From NCBI RefSeq assembly GCF_900566075.1, contig NZ_UPHU01000001.1, forward strand, positions 4,774,325-4,838,324: DNA of 64,000 nt. The letters are read 5' to 3'. Below are positions 17,170 to 26,831 of this stretch, in pieces. The notes below the pieces were generated by a model. That model worked only from the letters and a program-made list of their open reading frames with translations. It was not told the origin of the DNA and did not search any database. The DNA comes from Mycobacterium pseudokansasii. GTDB lineage: Bacteria > Actinomycetota > Actinomycetes > Mycobacteriales > Mycobacteriaceae. A program made the translations under genes and the position numbers. The stretch's first letter is position 1, and the number at the start of each line of letters is the position of its first letter.

Positions 17170-18672
17170 CTACATCGCCACCCCGGCATAGCAGAGACCG
17201 AAACTGGCCTCGATGAAGGGGAAATCGGTGAATACGTCACCGTGGAAGACGTCGTGGAAGAGCACCATGTTGTGCAGCGAGGGCGTGCGGGCAAAGCAAC
17301 GCCCGACTCGGCCCTCCCGCAGGTCCAGGCCGTAGAGAATTTCGCCCTGCGGTGATTCGGCCCAGCCGGTGGCAAAGCCGTCGTGCGCGTCGACCGGGAC
17401 CGTCAGATCCTGATCGACCGGCCCGCTGAGCCGCTGGCAGGCGTGTTCGATCAGGCCGACGGCGGTATCGATCTCGGCCCACCGCACCCGCAGTCGTGCC
17501 ATCGCGTCGCCATCCGTAACGGCGGCGGGCTCGACTGCGGGCAATTCCGAATAGCCGTCGTAGGGCCGATGGAGCCGGGCGTCGTCGTCGAATCCTGACC
17601 CGCGACCGACCGGTCCCAATGCACCGTGGGAGGCCGCCAGCTTTCCGTCCAGCCGACCGGTGCCGCGGATGCGGTCCAGGAACGACGGGCTCTCCATCAA
17701 CGCACGCCGATCCGCGCGGAGGCGATGCGCCAAATCGTCAATGGCGGCGTAGAGGGCGGGCGGACTCATCCGTGGCGGTGCGGATACGCCACCGACGCAC
17801 ACCACCGAGCGGCCAAACCTGTTGCCGCACAGTCGCGATACCAGTCGCATGATCCGTTCTTTATGCCAGCCGAAGCGGGCGTTGCCGATGGCGAGGCCGG
17901 CGGCGTCGCAGAGCCGCACGACCACGTCCAGGTGGTTGGCGATGCGTTCGAGCTCTGCGTGGATGACGCGGATGAGCTCGGCGCGTGGGGGGATCTCCGT
18001 ATCGGCCAGGGTTTCTACTGCGTGGGCGAACGCGAGGGCATGGGCGACGGAGGCGATGCCCTCGACGCGTTCGGCGATGAGGATGGCGTCACCGACGCCG
18101 AGTCCTTCGAAGCGTTTGGCGATGCCGCGGTGCTTGTAGTGCGGGCGAATGTTGAAGTGCGGGACATCTTCGCCCGGTGTTTCGATGAGGAATTCGATCG
18201 ACTCGTAAACGCCGGAGCGCACGGGCCCCAGCGGGAGGGTGAACACGCCGTGCCCGGTGACGTCGACCGGGCCTTGCCGGTCGCTGGCCGGCACCTCGCC
18301 GGCGGGTTCGCGATGTCCGGGGCGTGGGTGCAGCTGGCCGGGCTCCCACGGCAGCAGCAGCGGATCCAACCGCGGGTGCCCGAGCGGTATCACCCCGGAC
18401 AGGTCGTGCAGGGCCCGCTCGTACCAAAACGCCACGGGCACATCGGGTGTCAGCGCCGGATAGGTTAAGCCGCCGTCGGCACCGGGACGTAATTCGGCAG
18501 ATAGACACTCGACGCCGCTGCGGGTGATCAGCAGGGCACGCAGTTGCGCGTCCTCGTCTTGGTGGGTGCAATACAAGCCCCCGAAGCGTGCGCTGACGCC
18601 AAGGCGGGTCAGTACTTCGGCCCGCCATTCGGGGAGCGGCAGCCGAACTTCCATCGTGGCCGCGGTGGTCAT
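17170..18672 (-). CDS. hycE: HycE-like large subunit lacking NiFe ligands
   Basis: This 500-residue protein is a fusion of a NuoC-like 30-kDa domain (about residues 1-115) and a NuoD/hydrogenase-large-subunit domain (about 140-500), the architecture of HycE. In NiFe enzymes the site is ERICGIC near the N-terminus and DPCxxC at the C-terminus. Here they read ERVEGIA (residues 201-207) and GLCYAG (492-497), so only Cys494 of four ligand cysteines remains. No C-terminal maturation tail follows. The protein therefore probably binds no NiFe centre and cannot be a hydrogenase. It starts in an ATGA overlap with hycQ. It resembles the energy-converting-hydrogenase-related (Ehr) complexes. Confidence 0.88.
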   Translation of the reverse strand: MTTAATMEVRLPLPEWRAEVLTRLGVSARFGGLYCTHQDEDAQLRALLITRSGVECLSAELRPGADGGLTYPALTPDVPVAFWYERALHDLSGVIPLGHPRLDPLLLPWEPGQLHPRPGHREPAGEVPASDRQGPVDVTGHGVFTLPLGPVRSGVYESIEFLIETPGEDVPHFNIRPHYKHRGIAKRFEGLGVGDAILIAERVEGIASVAHALAFAHAVETLADTEIPPRAELIRVIHAELERIANHLDVVVRLCDAAGLAIGNARFGWHKERIMRLVSRLCGNRFGRSVVCVGGVSAPPRMSPPALYAAIDDLAHRLRADRRALMESPSFLDRIRGTGRLDGKLAASHGALGPVGRGSGFDDDARLHRPYDGYSELPAVEPAAVTDGDAMARLRVRWAEIDTAVGLIEHACQRLSGPVDQDLTVPVDAHDGFATGWAESPQGEILYGLDLREGRVGRCFARTPSLHNMVLFHDVFHGDVFTDFPFIEASFGLCYAGVAM

Positions 18673-20183
18673 CGGCCGGCTCCCGCCAGGTCATTGGCTG
18701 CGTGGGTGAGCAATAGGACCAGGTCACCCGGCGGCGCCAGCCCGAGCAACAGCAGCGCCGCAACGCCCATCACTACAGGGACCACCATCCATGCACTGGG
18801 CTCGCCGCGCTCCATGGCAGCGGCCGTTGCGGCGCCGGGGCCCACGGCGCGCGAGGGCGCAAACAGGATCCACGTGGTGGCGCCGGTGAGCCCGGCGAAC
18901 GCGACCGTCACGAGGCATACCAGGGCTACCGCGGCCGCATTACGGTGATCGGTCAACCCGCCGGCGACGATCTGAAATTCGCTGCGGAACAACCCGAACG
19001 GCGGCATTGCGGCGAGCGCAAATACCGCCAACAGGAACATCGGCGCCGACCACGGCAGCCGCGACATCGCATCGCGAATGCGGTGAAGTTCCTTGGTGCC
19101 GTATTTGCGTACCAGCACGCCGGCGCCCATGAACGCGTTGCCCTTGGCCGCCGCATGGGCCAGGACATGCAGCAGCACACCGGCCAGGGCGAGCGGAACC
19201 CCGAAGCTCACCCCGATCGTCAGGATGCCCATGTGCTCGACACTCGAATAGGCAAGCAGCCGTTTGATGTCACGCTGCTCCAGCAGATACAGCGCCGCCA
19301 ACAGCAGGGAGGCCACGCCGAATACCAGCAGCACCAGCTGCGGGAAGCGAGCGCCCAGCGGGATGATGGAGATCTGATAGAACCGCAGGATCGCATAGAA
19401 CGACACCGCCAGAAGCGATCCCGATAGCAGCGCCGAGACCGGGGTGGGGGCTTCGGCGTGCGCATCGGGTAGCCAGGTGTGCACTGGAAACAGTCCAACC
19501 TTGGTGCCGAACCCGACGACAGCCAGCACAAACGCGAGCGCCACCGGGGTGTGCGGCATGTTCGCCGCACCACGCAGCAGCGGATCGAACGCCAAGTCAT
19601 AAGATTCGCCGAGCACCGTTGAGCCGGCGTAATACATGAAAATCGTTGCCAGCAAAGCGATCCCGAGACCTGACGAAGCGATCAGCACATATTTCCATGC
19701 CGCCTCGGTGGCGCCCTCGGTATCGTCGAGGGCCACCAGCAGCGCTGAGACGACGGTGGTGATCTCCACGGCGATCCACAGCAGCGCCAGCCCATTGACC
19801 AGCGGCGCGGCGAGCATCGACCATGCGAACGCATTGAGGCCGATGTAGAAGAGCCTGCTGTAACGGGCGAAAATGCGGCGGTCTTCGGTGCCCGCCGCGA
19901 CCGTGGCGGCTTCGGCGGCCTGATAGCCAACGGTGTAGATGGCAGTCGTCATGTACAGGAAGGCGGTGGCCAACACGAAAACAACCGACAGCGCATCGGC
20001 GCGCAGATAACGCAGGGCGGTCAACGTGTGATCGGTTACGGGCGCGACCACTCCCACCGCGAATGCAAACGCGGCAATCCCGCTGGCCACGGTCAACGCA
20101 GCGGCCACCCGCCGGGGCACCAGAACGCAGGCCAGCGTGGTCAGCGCGGGCACCACCACCAGAAGCACGAGCAGCACAGACAC
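18669..20183 (-). CDS. hycQ: HycQ-like antiporter subunit (NuoN/NuoM family)
   Basis: This 504-residue membrane protein has about fourteen helices. It shows the family's KVGLFPVHTWLPDAHAEAPT and RDIKRLLAYSSVEHMGIL segments with conserved Lys and His residues in the proton path. It starts four bases after hycP and overlaps hycE by four. It is predicted to move protons or sodium in the membrane arm of the complex together with the large antiporter subunit encoded at 14354. Confidence 0.88.
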   Translation of the reverse strand: MSVLLVLLVVVPALTTLACVLVPRRVAAALTVASGIAAFAFAVGVVAPVTDHTLTALRYLRADALSVVFVLATAFLYMTTAIYTVGYQAAEAATVAAGTEDRRIFARYSRLFYIGLNAFAWSMLAAPLVNGLALLWIAVEITTVVSALLVALDDTEGATEAAWKYVLIASSGLGIALLATIFMYYAGSTVLGESYDLAFDPLLRGAANMPHTPVALAFVLAVVGFGTKVGLFPVHTWLPDAHAEAPTPVSALLSGSLLAVSFYAILRFYQISIIPLGARFPQLVLLVFGVASLLLAALYLLEQRDIKRLLAYSSVEHMGILTIGVSFGVPLALAGVLLHVLAHAAAKGNAFMGAGVLVRKYGTKELHRIRDAMSRLPWSAPMFLLAVFALAAMPPFGLFRSEFQIVAGGLTDHRNAAAVALVCLVTVAFAGLTGATTWILFAPSRAVGPGAATAAAMERGEPSAWMVVPVVMGVAALLLLGLAPPGDLVLLLTHAANDLAGAGR

Positions 20184-20187
20184 GTCG

Positions 20188-20871
20188 CTATCCCCTCAGC
20201 CGGTCCAGGGTTTCGGTCGACAGCGAGCGGGTGCGGCGGTGATGGGTCCGCATCAGCACGCCGAAGACCACGACCGCGACGAGCAGGTCGAACAGGAACG
20301 CGACTTCGAGAATCAGTGGCATGCCCGCGGCGACCACGAGGCTGGCCAGCGAGACGCCGTTCTCCAGGGAGAAGAACCCGATGGCCTGGCTGACGACGTC
20401 TCGGCGCATGATCATCAGCACGAACGCGACCAGGACCACGGCCACAGAGAGGCTCAGCGCGGTGGTGGGCAGCACCGGTGAGTGAATCCCGAGGACGCCG
20501 ACGGAGAAGAAGCCAAATCCGGTGACGCCGATCGCCACGAGCACCTCGTTGGCCACTCCCAGTGCGCCGCTGCCGGCGATTTCGGCGTGCGCGTCGCGCA
20601 AGAGCGCCAGCACGACCAGTGGCACGACCACCACCTTGAGCAACAGCGAAAGGACTGCCAGCGCATACAGTTCCGGGACATCGCGGCCGTAGGCGACGAC
20701 CGCGGCCAGCACGCTCACCGCCAGAGATTGACCCGCGTACAGGCGCACCTGGGAGCGCAGCAGGGTCGCACGCAGCATCCCGAATTCCAGAAGTAGCACG
20801 ACGACAGCGACCGTGTTGGCGATGCCGTCGAACACGGTGGGCACGGTCTGGCTGACCGCCAGCACGCTCAT
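20188..20871 (-). CDS. hycP: HycP / HyfE-like membrane subunit
   Basis: I start this 227-residue protein at MSVLAVSQTVPTVFDGI, after TAGGAGG and in a TGATG overlap with hycD. It has about six to seven helices, and the C-terminal part with SLENGVSLASLVVAAGMPLILEV is NuoK/HyfE-like. It would form part of the membrane arm linking HycD to the antiporters. Confidence 0.85.
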   Translation of the reverse strand: MSVLAVSQTVPTVFDGIANTVAVVVLLLEFGMLRATLLRSQVRLYAGQSLAVSVLAAVVAYGRDVPELYALAVLSLLLKVVVVPLVVLALLRDAHAEIAGSGALGVANEVLVAIGVTGFGFFSVGVLGIHSPVLPTTALSLSVAVVLVAFVLMIMRRDVVSQAIGFFSLENGVSLASLVVAAGMPLILEVAFLFDLLVAVVVFGVLMRTHHRRTRSLSTETLDRLRG

Positions 20872-21830
20872 CAGCCACCTCCTAAATACAGGGTGAACAC
20901 CGCGAGGACCGACAGCAGCAGCGCGGCCGAAACGAACTCGGTGATCTTGAACAGCCGCAGCTTGGCGAAACTGTTGTCCAGCACCGCGATCGCGCATCCC
21001 AGCAGCGCTGCCTTGCCTAACAGCGCCGGGATCGCCAACGCGACGTCGAGCGGATGCGTGGTCGACGCCATTCCCCAGGGGGCGACAAATACGTTGAGGA
21101 AGATCACATACAGGACAAGCTGTTTGGCTGCCGATCCCCACTGCAGCAGCGCAAGATCAGGGCCGGAATGCTCGAACGACCGGCCTGCTTCGATCATCCC
21201 GAATTCGGTAGTACCGGTGTGGGTTTCGACGGGAATGCGCCCCGTCTCGTAGAGGATCACCATGAAGAGCGCCGCCGACGCCAGCAGATGCGCGGGGCGC
21301 ACGATCTGGTCGGGACCGCTGCGCACCGTCGCTCCGAGCACATAGGGCAGATCGGTCGTGGTGATCAATGCGACGCCGAAGACCACCAGCAGCATTACCG
21401 GCTCGGTGATCGCGGCAAAGGTCTTGGCGCGGCTGGAAGCCAATTGCGCGTAGCTGTCGCCTGTTTCGGCCGCTGCGGCCGCGACGACAAAGCTTGCGAA
21501 CGCGAGAATGAGGCCGCCGCCCAGGATATCGCCCATGTAGCCCAGCGGTAGCGGGTAGCTGGTCAGGACCGGAATCAGCATCGGCACAGTCAGATAGCAG
21601 GCAAGGGACACCACCGGTGCCAGCCGAAAGAACGGCCCAGCCCCAACCGGAGCTAGTGTTTCTTTGGAAAAAAGCTTCGCCAGGTCGAAATACGGCTGCA
21701 GGATGCGCGGCCCGCGGCGCCCCTGCAGCCTGGCCTCGAACCAGGCGATGAACCCGCTCACTGCTGGTGCGCCGGCCACCACGGTCAGCACCTGCAGCAC
21801 CTGAACGAACGGCAACGGCAGACCCGTCAT
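20871..21830 (-). CDS. hycD: HycD / NuoH-like membrane anchor
   Basis: This 319-residue protein starts at MTGLPLPFVQVLQVLTVV, where the ATG overlaps the NUDIX stop; an upstream in-frame extension would overlap the NUDIX gene and is unlikely. The NuoH/HycD features are FEARLQGRRGPRILQPYFDL and KLFSKE near the N-terminus, and the ETGRIPVETHTGTTEFGMIE loop. This loop in complex I contacts the peripheral arm near the quinone site. It is the membrane anchor for the HycE-like and HycG-like subunits. Confidence 0.9.
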   Translation of the reverse strand: MTGLPLPFVQVLQVLTVVAGAPAVSGFIAWFEARLQGRRGPRILQPYFDLAKLFSKETLAPVGAGPFFRLAPVVSLACYLTVPMLIPVLTSYPLPLGYMGDILGGGLILAFASFVVAAAAAETGDSYAQLASSRAKTFAAITEPVMLLVVFGVALITTTDLPYVLGATVRSGPDQIVRPAHLLASAALFMVILYETGRIPVETHTGTTEFGMIEAGRSFEHSGPDLALLQWGSAAKQLVLYVIFLNVFVAPWGMASTTHPLDVALAIPALLGKAALLGCAIAVLDNSFAKLRLFKITEFVSAALLLSVLAVFTLYLGGG

Positions 21831-22324
21831 CGATCGCCCCAATCGGGGCGCCACATGTTGCCGAGGTAGCGGGCGTATCCACCCCGGCGCAGGTCGGGAA
21901 GGAAGCCAGCGATCGGCGGATGCAGGGTGAGTGCCTTCAGTTCGTCCCATCGGACCCATGCCGGCTGACGGCCCGGTTCCCCCGCCAACCGCGAACCGGT
22001 GTCGAATTCTTCGGCGATGAAGACGACTTCGACGACGCGATGATGCGCAACAGGGTCATTGACCTCAAGAACGAGGGCACATCTGTTCGGGAAGACGTCG
22101 AGCCCGGTCTCTTCACGAGTTTCCCGCCGAGCGCACGACGCCAGCCCTTCGTGCGCGTGCGGACGTCCGCCGGGTAGGACCCAATCACCGCGATCGGGAC
22201 GCTGCACCAACAGGACAGCATCACCACGGACGACCGCTACCGCACAACGCAATTCAACCGGCGAATCTTCGACCGATGTCATTGAGCTGCCGCGCCCGGG
22301 CGTGGCAGAAGGGATAGAGGTCAC
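21827..22324 (-). CDS. NUDIX hydrolase, first gene of the hyc operon
   Basis: This 165-residue protein starts at a GTG six bases after AAGGAG. The complete Nudix box lies at residues 53-75 (G, then E59, R67 E68, E71 E72, G74). The family hydrolyses nucleoside diphosphates linked to another moiety, with Mg bound by the box glutamates. It overlaps hycD by four bases, so it is co-translated with the complex. I do not recall a NUDIX gene in the M. tuberculosis hyc locus. A link to NAD or flavin-nucleotide turnover is speculative. Confidence 0.88.
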   Translation of the reverse strand: MTSIPSATPGRGSSMTSVEDSPVELRCAVAVVRGDAVLLVQRPDRGDWVLPGGRPHAHEGLASCARRETREETGLDVFPNRCALVLEVNDPVAHHRVVEVVFIAEEFDTGSRLAGEPGRQPAWVRWDELKALTLHPPIAGFLPDLRRGGYARYLGNMWRPDWGDR

Positions 22325-22764
22325 CTGCGACTCCTTCGTTCGCAGGGGCCATCAGCCTTGTGGCGGTTCGGAAGTCGTCTTCCGGGCGGGCACCATCGCC
22401 AGTCAGTCGGTCAGTGTCAGTTAATCAACAGTTCTTTTGCCGGTCAAGCGGTCCCGCACCGGGCACACGCCATTGCCATGGCATCAGATCGAAACCACTT
22501 TGCGGCCAACGCAATGCGTTGTGATGCCGGCTTCGGTGGTGACCGATTCCTCACGGCGCCGTCTCCTGGGTTGGTGCCGAACAGTCCCGCGCGCCACGAA
22601 TGACATTGGCGTACGGCAGCGCTCGGCGCTGGTTACTACCCAGGGACCGTTGGCAATCACCAGCTCCGCCGGCTCTTGCGATAAGCGAGCCCCTCCGCTC
22701 GTTTGCCGCCACACTACCGGCGAAACGCCGGTTCGGTCAATGTCACGGCTTGACTCACGAAAAC
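22325..22764. other. Gap upstream of hyc operon
   Basis: This stretch holds the promoter region of the minus-strand NUDIX-hyc operon. No coding frame is convincing. A half-match to the DosR consensus (GGGACC... near 22646) is too weak and too far from the start to call. Confidence 0.5.
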
Positions 22765-23568
22765 TGCCCGCGAAACACCCTCGGTGCCTCACTTAAGAAT
22801 GCCCGCGAAACGGTGACCGTCGTGAGGCATGGAGAGTGGGTTGTCGATGTCGTCTCGTGCCGAGATCACCACCAGGTACGCCAGGGGCTATGTGAAGGTC
22901 TGGAAGGCCGACAGGGGCCGGATTCTGGATCAGGTGGGGGAGGTCAACGACTGGTCGCGTGACAATGCTCGACGTCGGTTGACGGCCGCCGCCGTGCCGC
23001 CGGGAGCGGGTAGGCAAGTTGCCAAACAGCCTCGCCGGCAGCGCAAGTCGAAGTATTCCTACGACGCATTGAAGGTGCTGCAGAAGGTGTGGGCGGCCTC
23101 GGGTGGGCAGTGCGGCCGGTACTTGGCCGCTTCGATGGCCCTGCAGCTTGATGCATTGGAGCGCCACGGCGAACTGGTGTGTGGCCAGGACCGCTACCGC
23201 CTGAGGTGCGCACCCAGTTGTTGGCGATCAGCAGCACAACGATCGACCGCTACCTGCGTGCGGCCAGGGTCCGCGACCAGATCAAGGGCAAATCGACCAC
23301 CAAGACCTCCCCGCTGTTGCGGTCTTCGATCAAGATCCGCAAAGCAACCGACGAGGCCGAGGCATCTCCGGGGTTCTTCGAAGGTGACACGGTCGCGCAC
23401 TGCGGACCAACCCTCAAAGGTGAGTTCGCCCGCACCCTCAATCTCACCGATGCCCATATCGGCTGGGTTTTCACCCGCACGGTGCCCAACAACGCCCACA
23501 CCCACATCCTCGGCGCGCTCAAGACAGCTATGCATGAAATACCTTACGAGGTAACCGGTTTGGACTTC

Positions 23569-23653
23569 GATTATGCCGACCTCACGATTATGCCGACGTT
23601 TCTGGGTAGCTGCTGGTCAGCGACGTGAGAAGGGTTGAACTGTCGGCATAATC
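23569..23653 (+). repeat. Left terminal repeat array of RIT element
   Basis: The 11-mer GATTATGCCGA occurs at 23569-23579 and 23586-23596 (17-bp period). It recurs in inverse orientation at 23643-23653 after a 46-bp gap. It mirrors the right end exactly in spacing. Confidence 0.9.
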
Positions 23654-23698
23654 AGGACTGATATCTCCTTCGACGGGTTTCTGACGAAGGAGGATGTG

Positions 23699-24919
23699 AT
23701 GGGCAAGCCGGTCAGCAAGGTCACCGACGTTCGGTTCGAGGGTCCGCTCGCGCCGTTCGCGGATGGCTTTCGGGATAAGTTGCGGCAGTTGGGATATACG
23801 CAGTTGTCGGCGGTGCACCAGCTGCGGCTGTTGGCGCACTTGAGTCGCTGGCTGGACGAGCACGGCTGGTCGGGCCGGGATCTGACCGAAGGATGTGTCG
23901 TCGAGTACCTGGCCTCACGCCGCGCGACTGGTTATACGCTTCACCGCGGCCGGCGTGCGATGGTGCCGCTGCTCGACTTCCTTGTCGCGCAACATGTCAC
24001 GCCGATCGCGCCGCCGCCACGTCCGCCGTCGAATGGGGTCGAGGCTCTGCTGGGCGGGTTCGAGCGTTACCTCGCGTCGGAGCGGGTGTTGTCGCGGTCC
24101 ACGATCACGGCGTACATCGCTCGCGGTCGGCGGTTCCTGGTCGACTACACCATCGACGGCAAGGTGAGTGCGCTAAGGGCGGCGGATGTGACCCACGCGA
24201 TCACCGCCGAGGCCGGGCGGGTGTCGGTGGGTGGGGTGCAGTACTACGTGGCCGCGGTAAGAGCGCTGCTGCGGTATTGCCATCTGCAGGGCCTCGTCGA
24301 TGCGGACCTCTCGGCGGCGGCGTTGGCCGCGACCGGTCGCCGGATGTCACTGCTGCCCCGAGGAATCGGCGACCACGACGCGCCAGCGCTGCTGCACGCG
24401 TGCGATCGGCGCCGCCCGATCGGCCGCCGCGACTACGCGGTGCTGGTGGTGCTGTTGCGGCTGGGACTACGCGCCGGTGAGGTCGCCCGGTTGCGGCTCG
24501 ACGACATCGATTGGCGGGCAGGTGTACTGGTCGTCCACGGCAAGGGCGGCCGAATGGATCGGATGCCGCTACCGTCCGACGTCGGCGCCGCGGTTACCGG
24601 CTATCTGCAACGCGGACGACCATCCACCGACCTGCGGGAGGTGTTCGTCACCGCCATCGCCCCGATTCATCCGCTCACCCGTGAAGCCGTCGGCGGCATC
24701 GTGCGCCGCGCGTGCGTGCGCGCTGGTGTGAGTCCGGTTGGGCCGCATCGGCTTCGGCACACGGCCGCGGTGCGGATGGTGCGGGCCGGGGTTCCGCTGC
24801 CGCACATCGGTCAGGCGCTGCGCCATCAGGGCCTGACCACCACCGCGGTCTACAGCCGCGTCGACATCGCCGCGCTGCGGATGCTGGCGCGGCCCTGGCC
24901 GATCGGAGACCCACGATGA
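23699..24919 (+). CDS. RIT tyrosine recombinase A
   Basis: This 406-residue protein starts at the ATG after AAGGAGG; a GTG lies one codon earlier. It has an N-terminal SAM-like DNA-binding region (about 15-200) and a C-terminal catalytic domain, with Arg in LGLRAGEVARLRLDDID, HRLRHTAAV, LRHQG and the nucleophilic Tyr in TTAVYSRVD. It overlaps the next recombinase by four bases (ATGA). In RIT elements the three recombinases are always adjacent and in this order; each member's role is not established. Confidence 0.92.
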   Translation: MGKPVSKVTDVRFEGPLAPFADGFRDKLRQLGYTQLSAVHQLRLLAHLSRWLDEHGWSGRDLTEGCVVEYLASRRATGYTLHRGRRAMVPLLDFLVAQHVTPIAPPPRPPSNGVEALLGGFERYLASERVLSRSTITAYIARGRRFLVDYTIDGKVSALRAADVTHAITAEAGRVSVGGVQYYVAAVRALLRYCHLQGLVDADLSAAALAATGRRMSLLPRGIGDHDAPALLHACDRRRPIGRRDYAVLVVLLRLGLRAGEVARLRLDDIDWRAGVLVVHGKGGRMDRMPLPSDVGAAVTGYLQRGRPSTDLREVFVTAIAPIHPLTREAVGGIVRRACVRAGVSPVGPHRLRHTAAVRMVRAGVPLPHIGQALRHQGLTTTAVYSRVDIAALRMLARPWPIGDPR

Positions 24920-25845
24920 CCGCCGAGCTGCGCGCCCATCTCGACGACTACTTGCGGCTGCGGCGAGGGCTGGGATTCGCGCTGGCCGGCGACGGCCAGG
25001 TGTTGGCCCAATTCCTCGACTTCCTGCGCCAGCGGGCGTCGACATCGATCACGACCGAGGCTGCGATCGCGTTCGCGCGACTGCCGCGCAATGTCGACCC
25101 GGTCAACTGGTCGCACCGACTCGGCGCGATCCGCGGATTCGCCCGCTACCTGGCCACGATCGACCCGGCAACCGAAATCCCACCCACCAAGGTATTCCCC
25201 GGACAGGGCAAGCGGCCCACACCCTACATCTACACCGATGCAGAAATACAACGGATCCTGCACGCCGCCAACGACCTTCGCCCCGAGATGCGTGCCGCGA
25301 CCCTACACACCCTACTGGGGCTGCTTGCAGTGACCGGCCTGCGGATCGGGGAAACACTGCCGCTGCGCCGTACCGACGTGGACCTGCGGGCGGGCGTGCT
25401 CACCGTCGCTGGCCGCAAGGCCGGCCACCCCCGCCTCATACCGCTGCACCCCAGCGCCGTCGAACAGCTGCGCCGCTACGCCCGCCGCCGCGACCGCCGG
25501 ATACCGCCGCCGCGACGATCGGAGACGTTCTTTGTGGCCACCACCGGCGCCGCGCTGCGATATTCGTCGGTGCATGAGGCGTTCATCGAGATCACCACGA
25601 CGATCGGACTACGCACCGCCACGGTCCGGCCCCGCGCACATGATCTTCGGCATGCCTTCACCGTGAGTTGCCTGCTGGACTGGTACCGATCCGGCGTCGA
25701 CGTCGCGGCAATGATGCCGGTGCTGTCCACCTACCTCGGACACGTCAACCCGGCCAGCACCTACTGGTATTTGACGGCCACGCCCGAGTTGATGGGCCTT
25801 GCCGCGCAACGGCTGCAGGCGAGCAGACCCGGAGGCCGGCGATGA
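24916..25845 (+). CDS. RIT tyrosine recombinase B
   Basis: This 309-residue phage-integrase family protein has the catalytic residues in VTGLRIGETLPLRRTDVDL (Arg), AHDLRHAFTVS (His and Arg), YLGHVNPASTYWYL (His and Tyr). ATGA overlaps on both sides indicate translational coupling of the three recombinases. An N-terminal core-binding segment runs from about residue 5 to 95. Confidence 0.92.
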   Translation: MTAELRAHLDDYLRLRRGLGFALAGDGQVLAQFLDFLRQRASTSITTEAAIAFARLPRNVDPVNWSHRLGAIRGFARYLATIDPATEIPPTKVFPGQGKRPTPYIYTDAEIQRILHAANDLRPEMRAATLHTLLGLLAVTGLRIGETLPLRRTDVDLRAGVLTVAGRKAGHPRLIPLHPSAVEQLRRYARRRDRRIPPPRRSETFFVATTGAALRYSSVHEAFIEITTTIGLRTATVRPRAHDLRHAFTVSCLLDWYRSGVDVAAMMPVLSTYLGHVNPASTYWYLTATPELMGLAAQRLQASRPGGRR

Positions 25846-26831
25846 CCGCGCTCGCCCCGATCCTGCAGGCCTACTTCACCGACCGGCTCATCGGGCAACT
25901 CCAGGCCAGCCCGAACACCATCGCCGGCTACCGCGACACGTTCCGGCTGCTGCTCGGCTATACCGCAACCCGCACCGCCAAACCGCCCAGCCAGCTCGAC
26001 CTCGCCGATCTGGACGCGCCCTCGGTCGCCGGGTTCCTCGACCACCTCGAACACGATCGTGGCAACAGCGTGCGCACCCGCAACACCCGGTTGGCGGCCA
26101 TCCACTCACTGTTCGGCTACGCCGCACTGCGCCATCCCGAACACGCCGCCTCGATCCAACGCGTGCTGGCGGTCCCGCCGAAACGCTTCCAACGCAACCT
26201 GATCACCTACCTCACCAACGAGGAGGCTGACGCGCTGCTGGCCGCCTGCGACCCCGACACCTGGGCCGGACGACGCGACCACGCGATGCTGGCGCTCACC
26301 TTGCAGACCGGGCTGCGGATCTCCGAACTGACCGCGTTGTCAGTCGCCGACCTGCAGCTCGGCCGCGGCGCGCACGTACACTGCATCGGCAAGGGCCGCA
26401 AACAGCGAAACACACCACTACTGCCCGACACCGTGGAAGTGCTGCGGGGCTGGCTCGCCGAACGTCGCGGCGCCCCCGACGACCCATTGTTCCCCACCAG
26501 CACCGGCAGATCGCTCAGCCGCGATGCGGTCGAGCGCCGAATCACGCTCTACACCAACCGCGCCCGCGGATCGTGTCCGTCGCTGCGCAGCAAGCGGGTC
26601 ACCGCCCACACCCTGCGGCACTCCGCGGCCATGGCCCTGCTGCTCGCTGGTGTCGACATCACCGTCATCGCCTTGTGGCTTGGTCACGAACAGACTGCCA
26701 CCGCCGAACTCTACCTGCACGCCGACATGACCCTGAAGGAACGCGCAATCGCCGCCACCGCACCCACGCACACCAAGCCCGGGCGATACCAGCCGCCCGA
26801 TCCGATCCTCGCGTTCCTCGAAGGCCTCTGA
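25842..26831 (+). CDS. RIT tyrosine recombinase C
   Basis: This 329-residue integrase has QTGLRISELTALSVADLQL (Arg), AHTLRHSAAM (His, Arg), LWLGHEQTATAELYLHADM (His, Tyr). It resembles XerC/D-like recombinases more than the other two do. Its TGA (26829-26831) overlaps the inner copy of the terminal 11-mer at the right end, so the coding sequence runs directly into the recombination site. Confidence 0.92.
   Translation: MTALAPILQAYFTDRLIGQLQASPNTIAGYRDTFRLLLGYTATRTAKPPSQLDLADLDAPSVAGFLDHLEHDRGNSVRTRNTRLAAIHSLFGYAALRHPEHAASIQRVLAVPPKRFQRNLITYLTNEEADALLAACDPDTWAGRRDHAMLALTLQTGLRISELTALSVADLQLGRGAHVHCIGKGRKQRNTPLLPDTVEVLRGWLAERRGAPDDPLFPTSTGRSLSRDAVERRITLYTNRARGSCPSLRSKRVTAHTLRHSAAMALLLAGVDITVIALWLGHEQTATAELYLHADMTLKERAIAATAPTHTKPGRYQPPDPILAFLEGL

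Noticed and set aside
14354..22324. Formate hydrogenlyase with hydrogen production
   Set aside because: Three of the four NiFe ligand cysteines are missing and no formate dehydrogenase or maturation genes are in the window.
22630..22670. DosR-like box upstream of the NUDIX-hyc operon
   Set aside because: Only GGGACC plus a few bases match the consensus, and it lies over 300 bp from the start.
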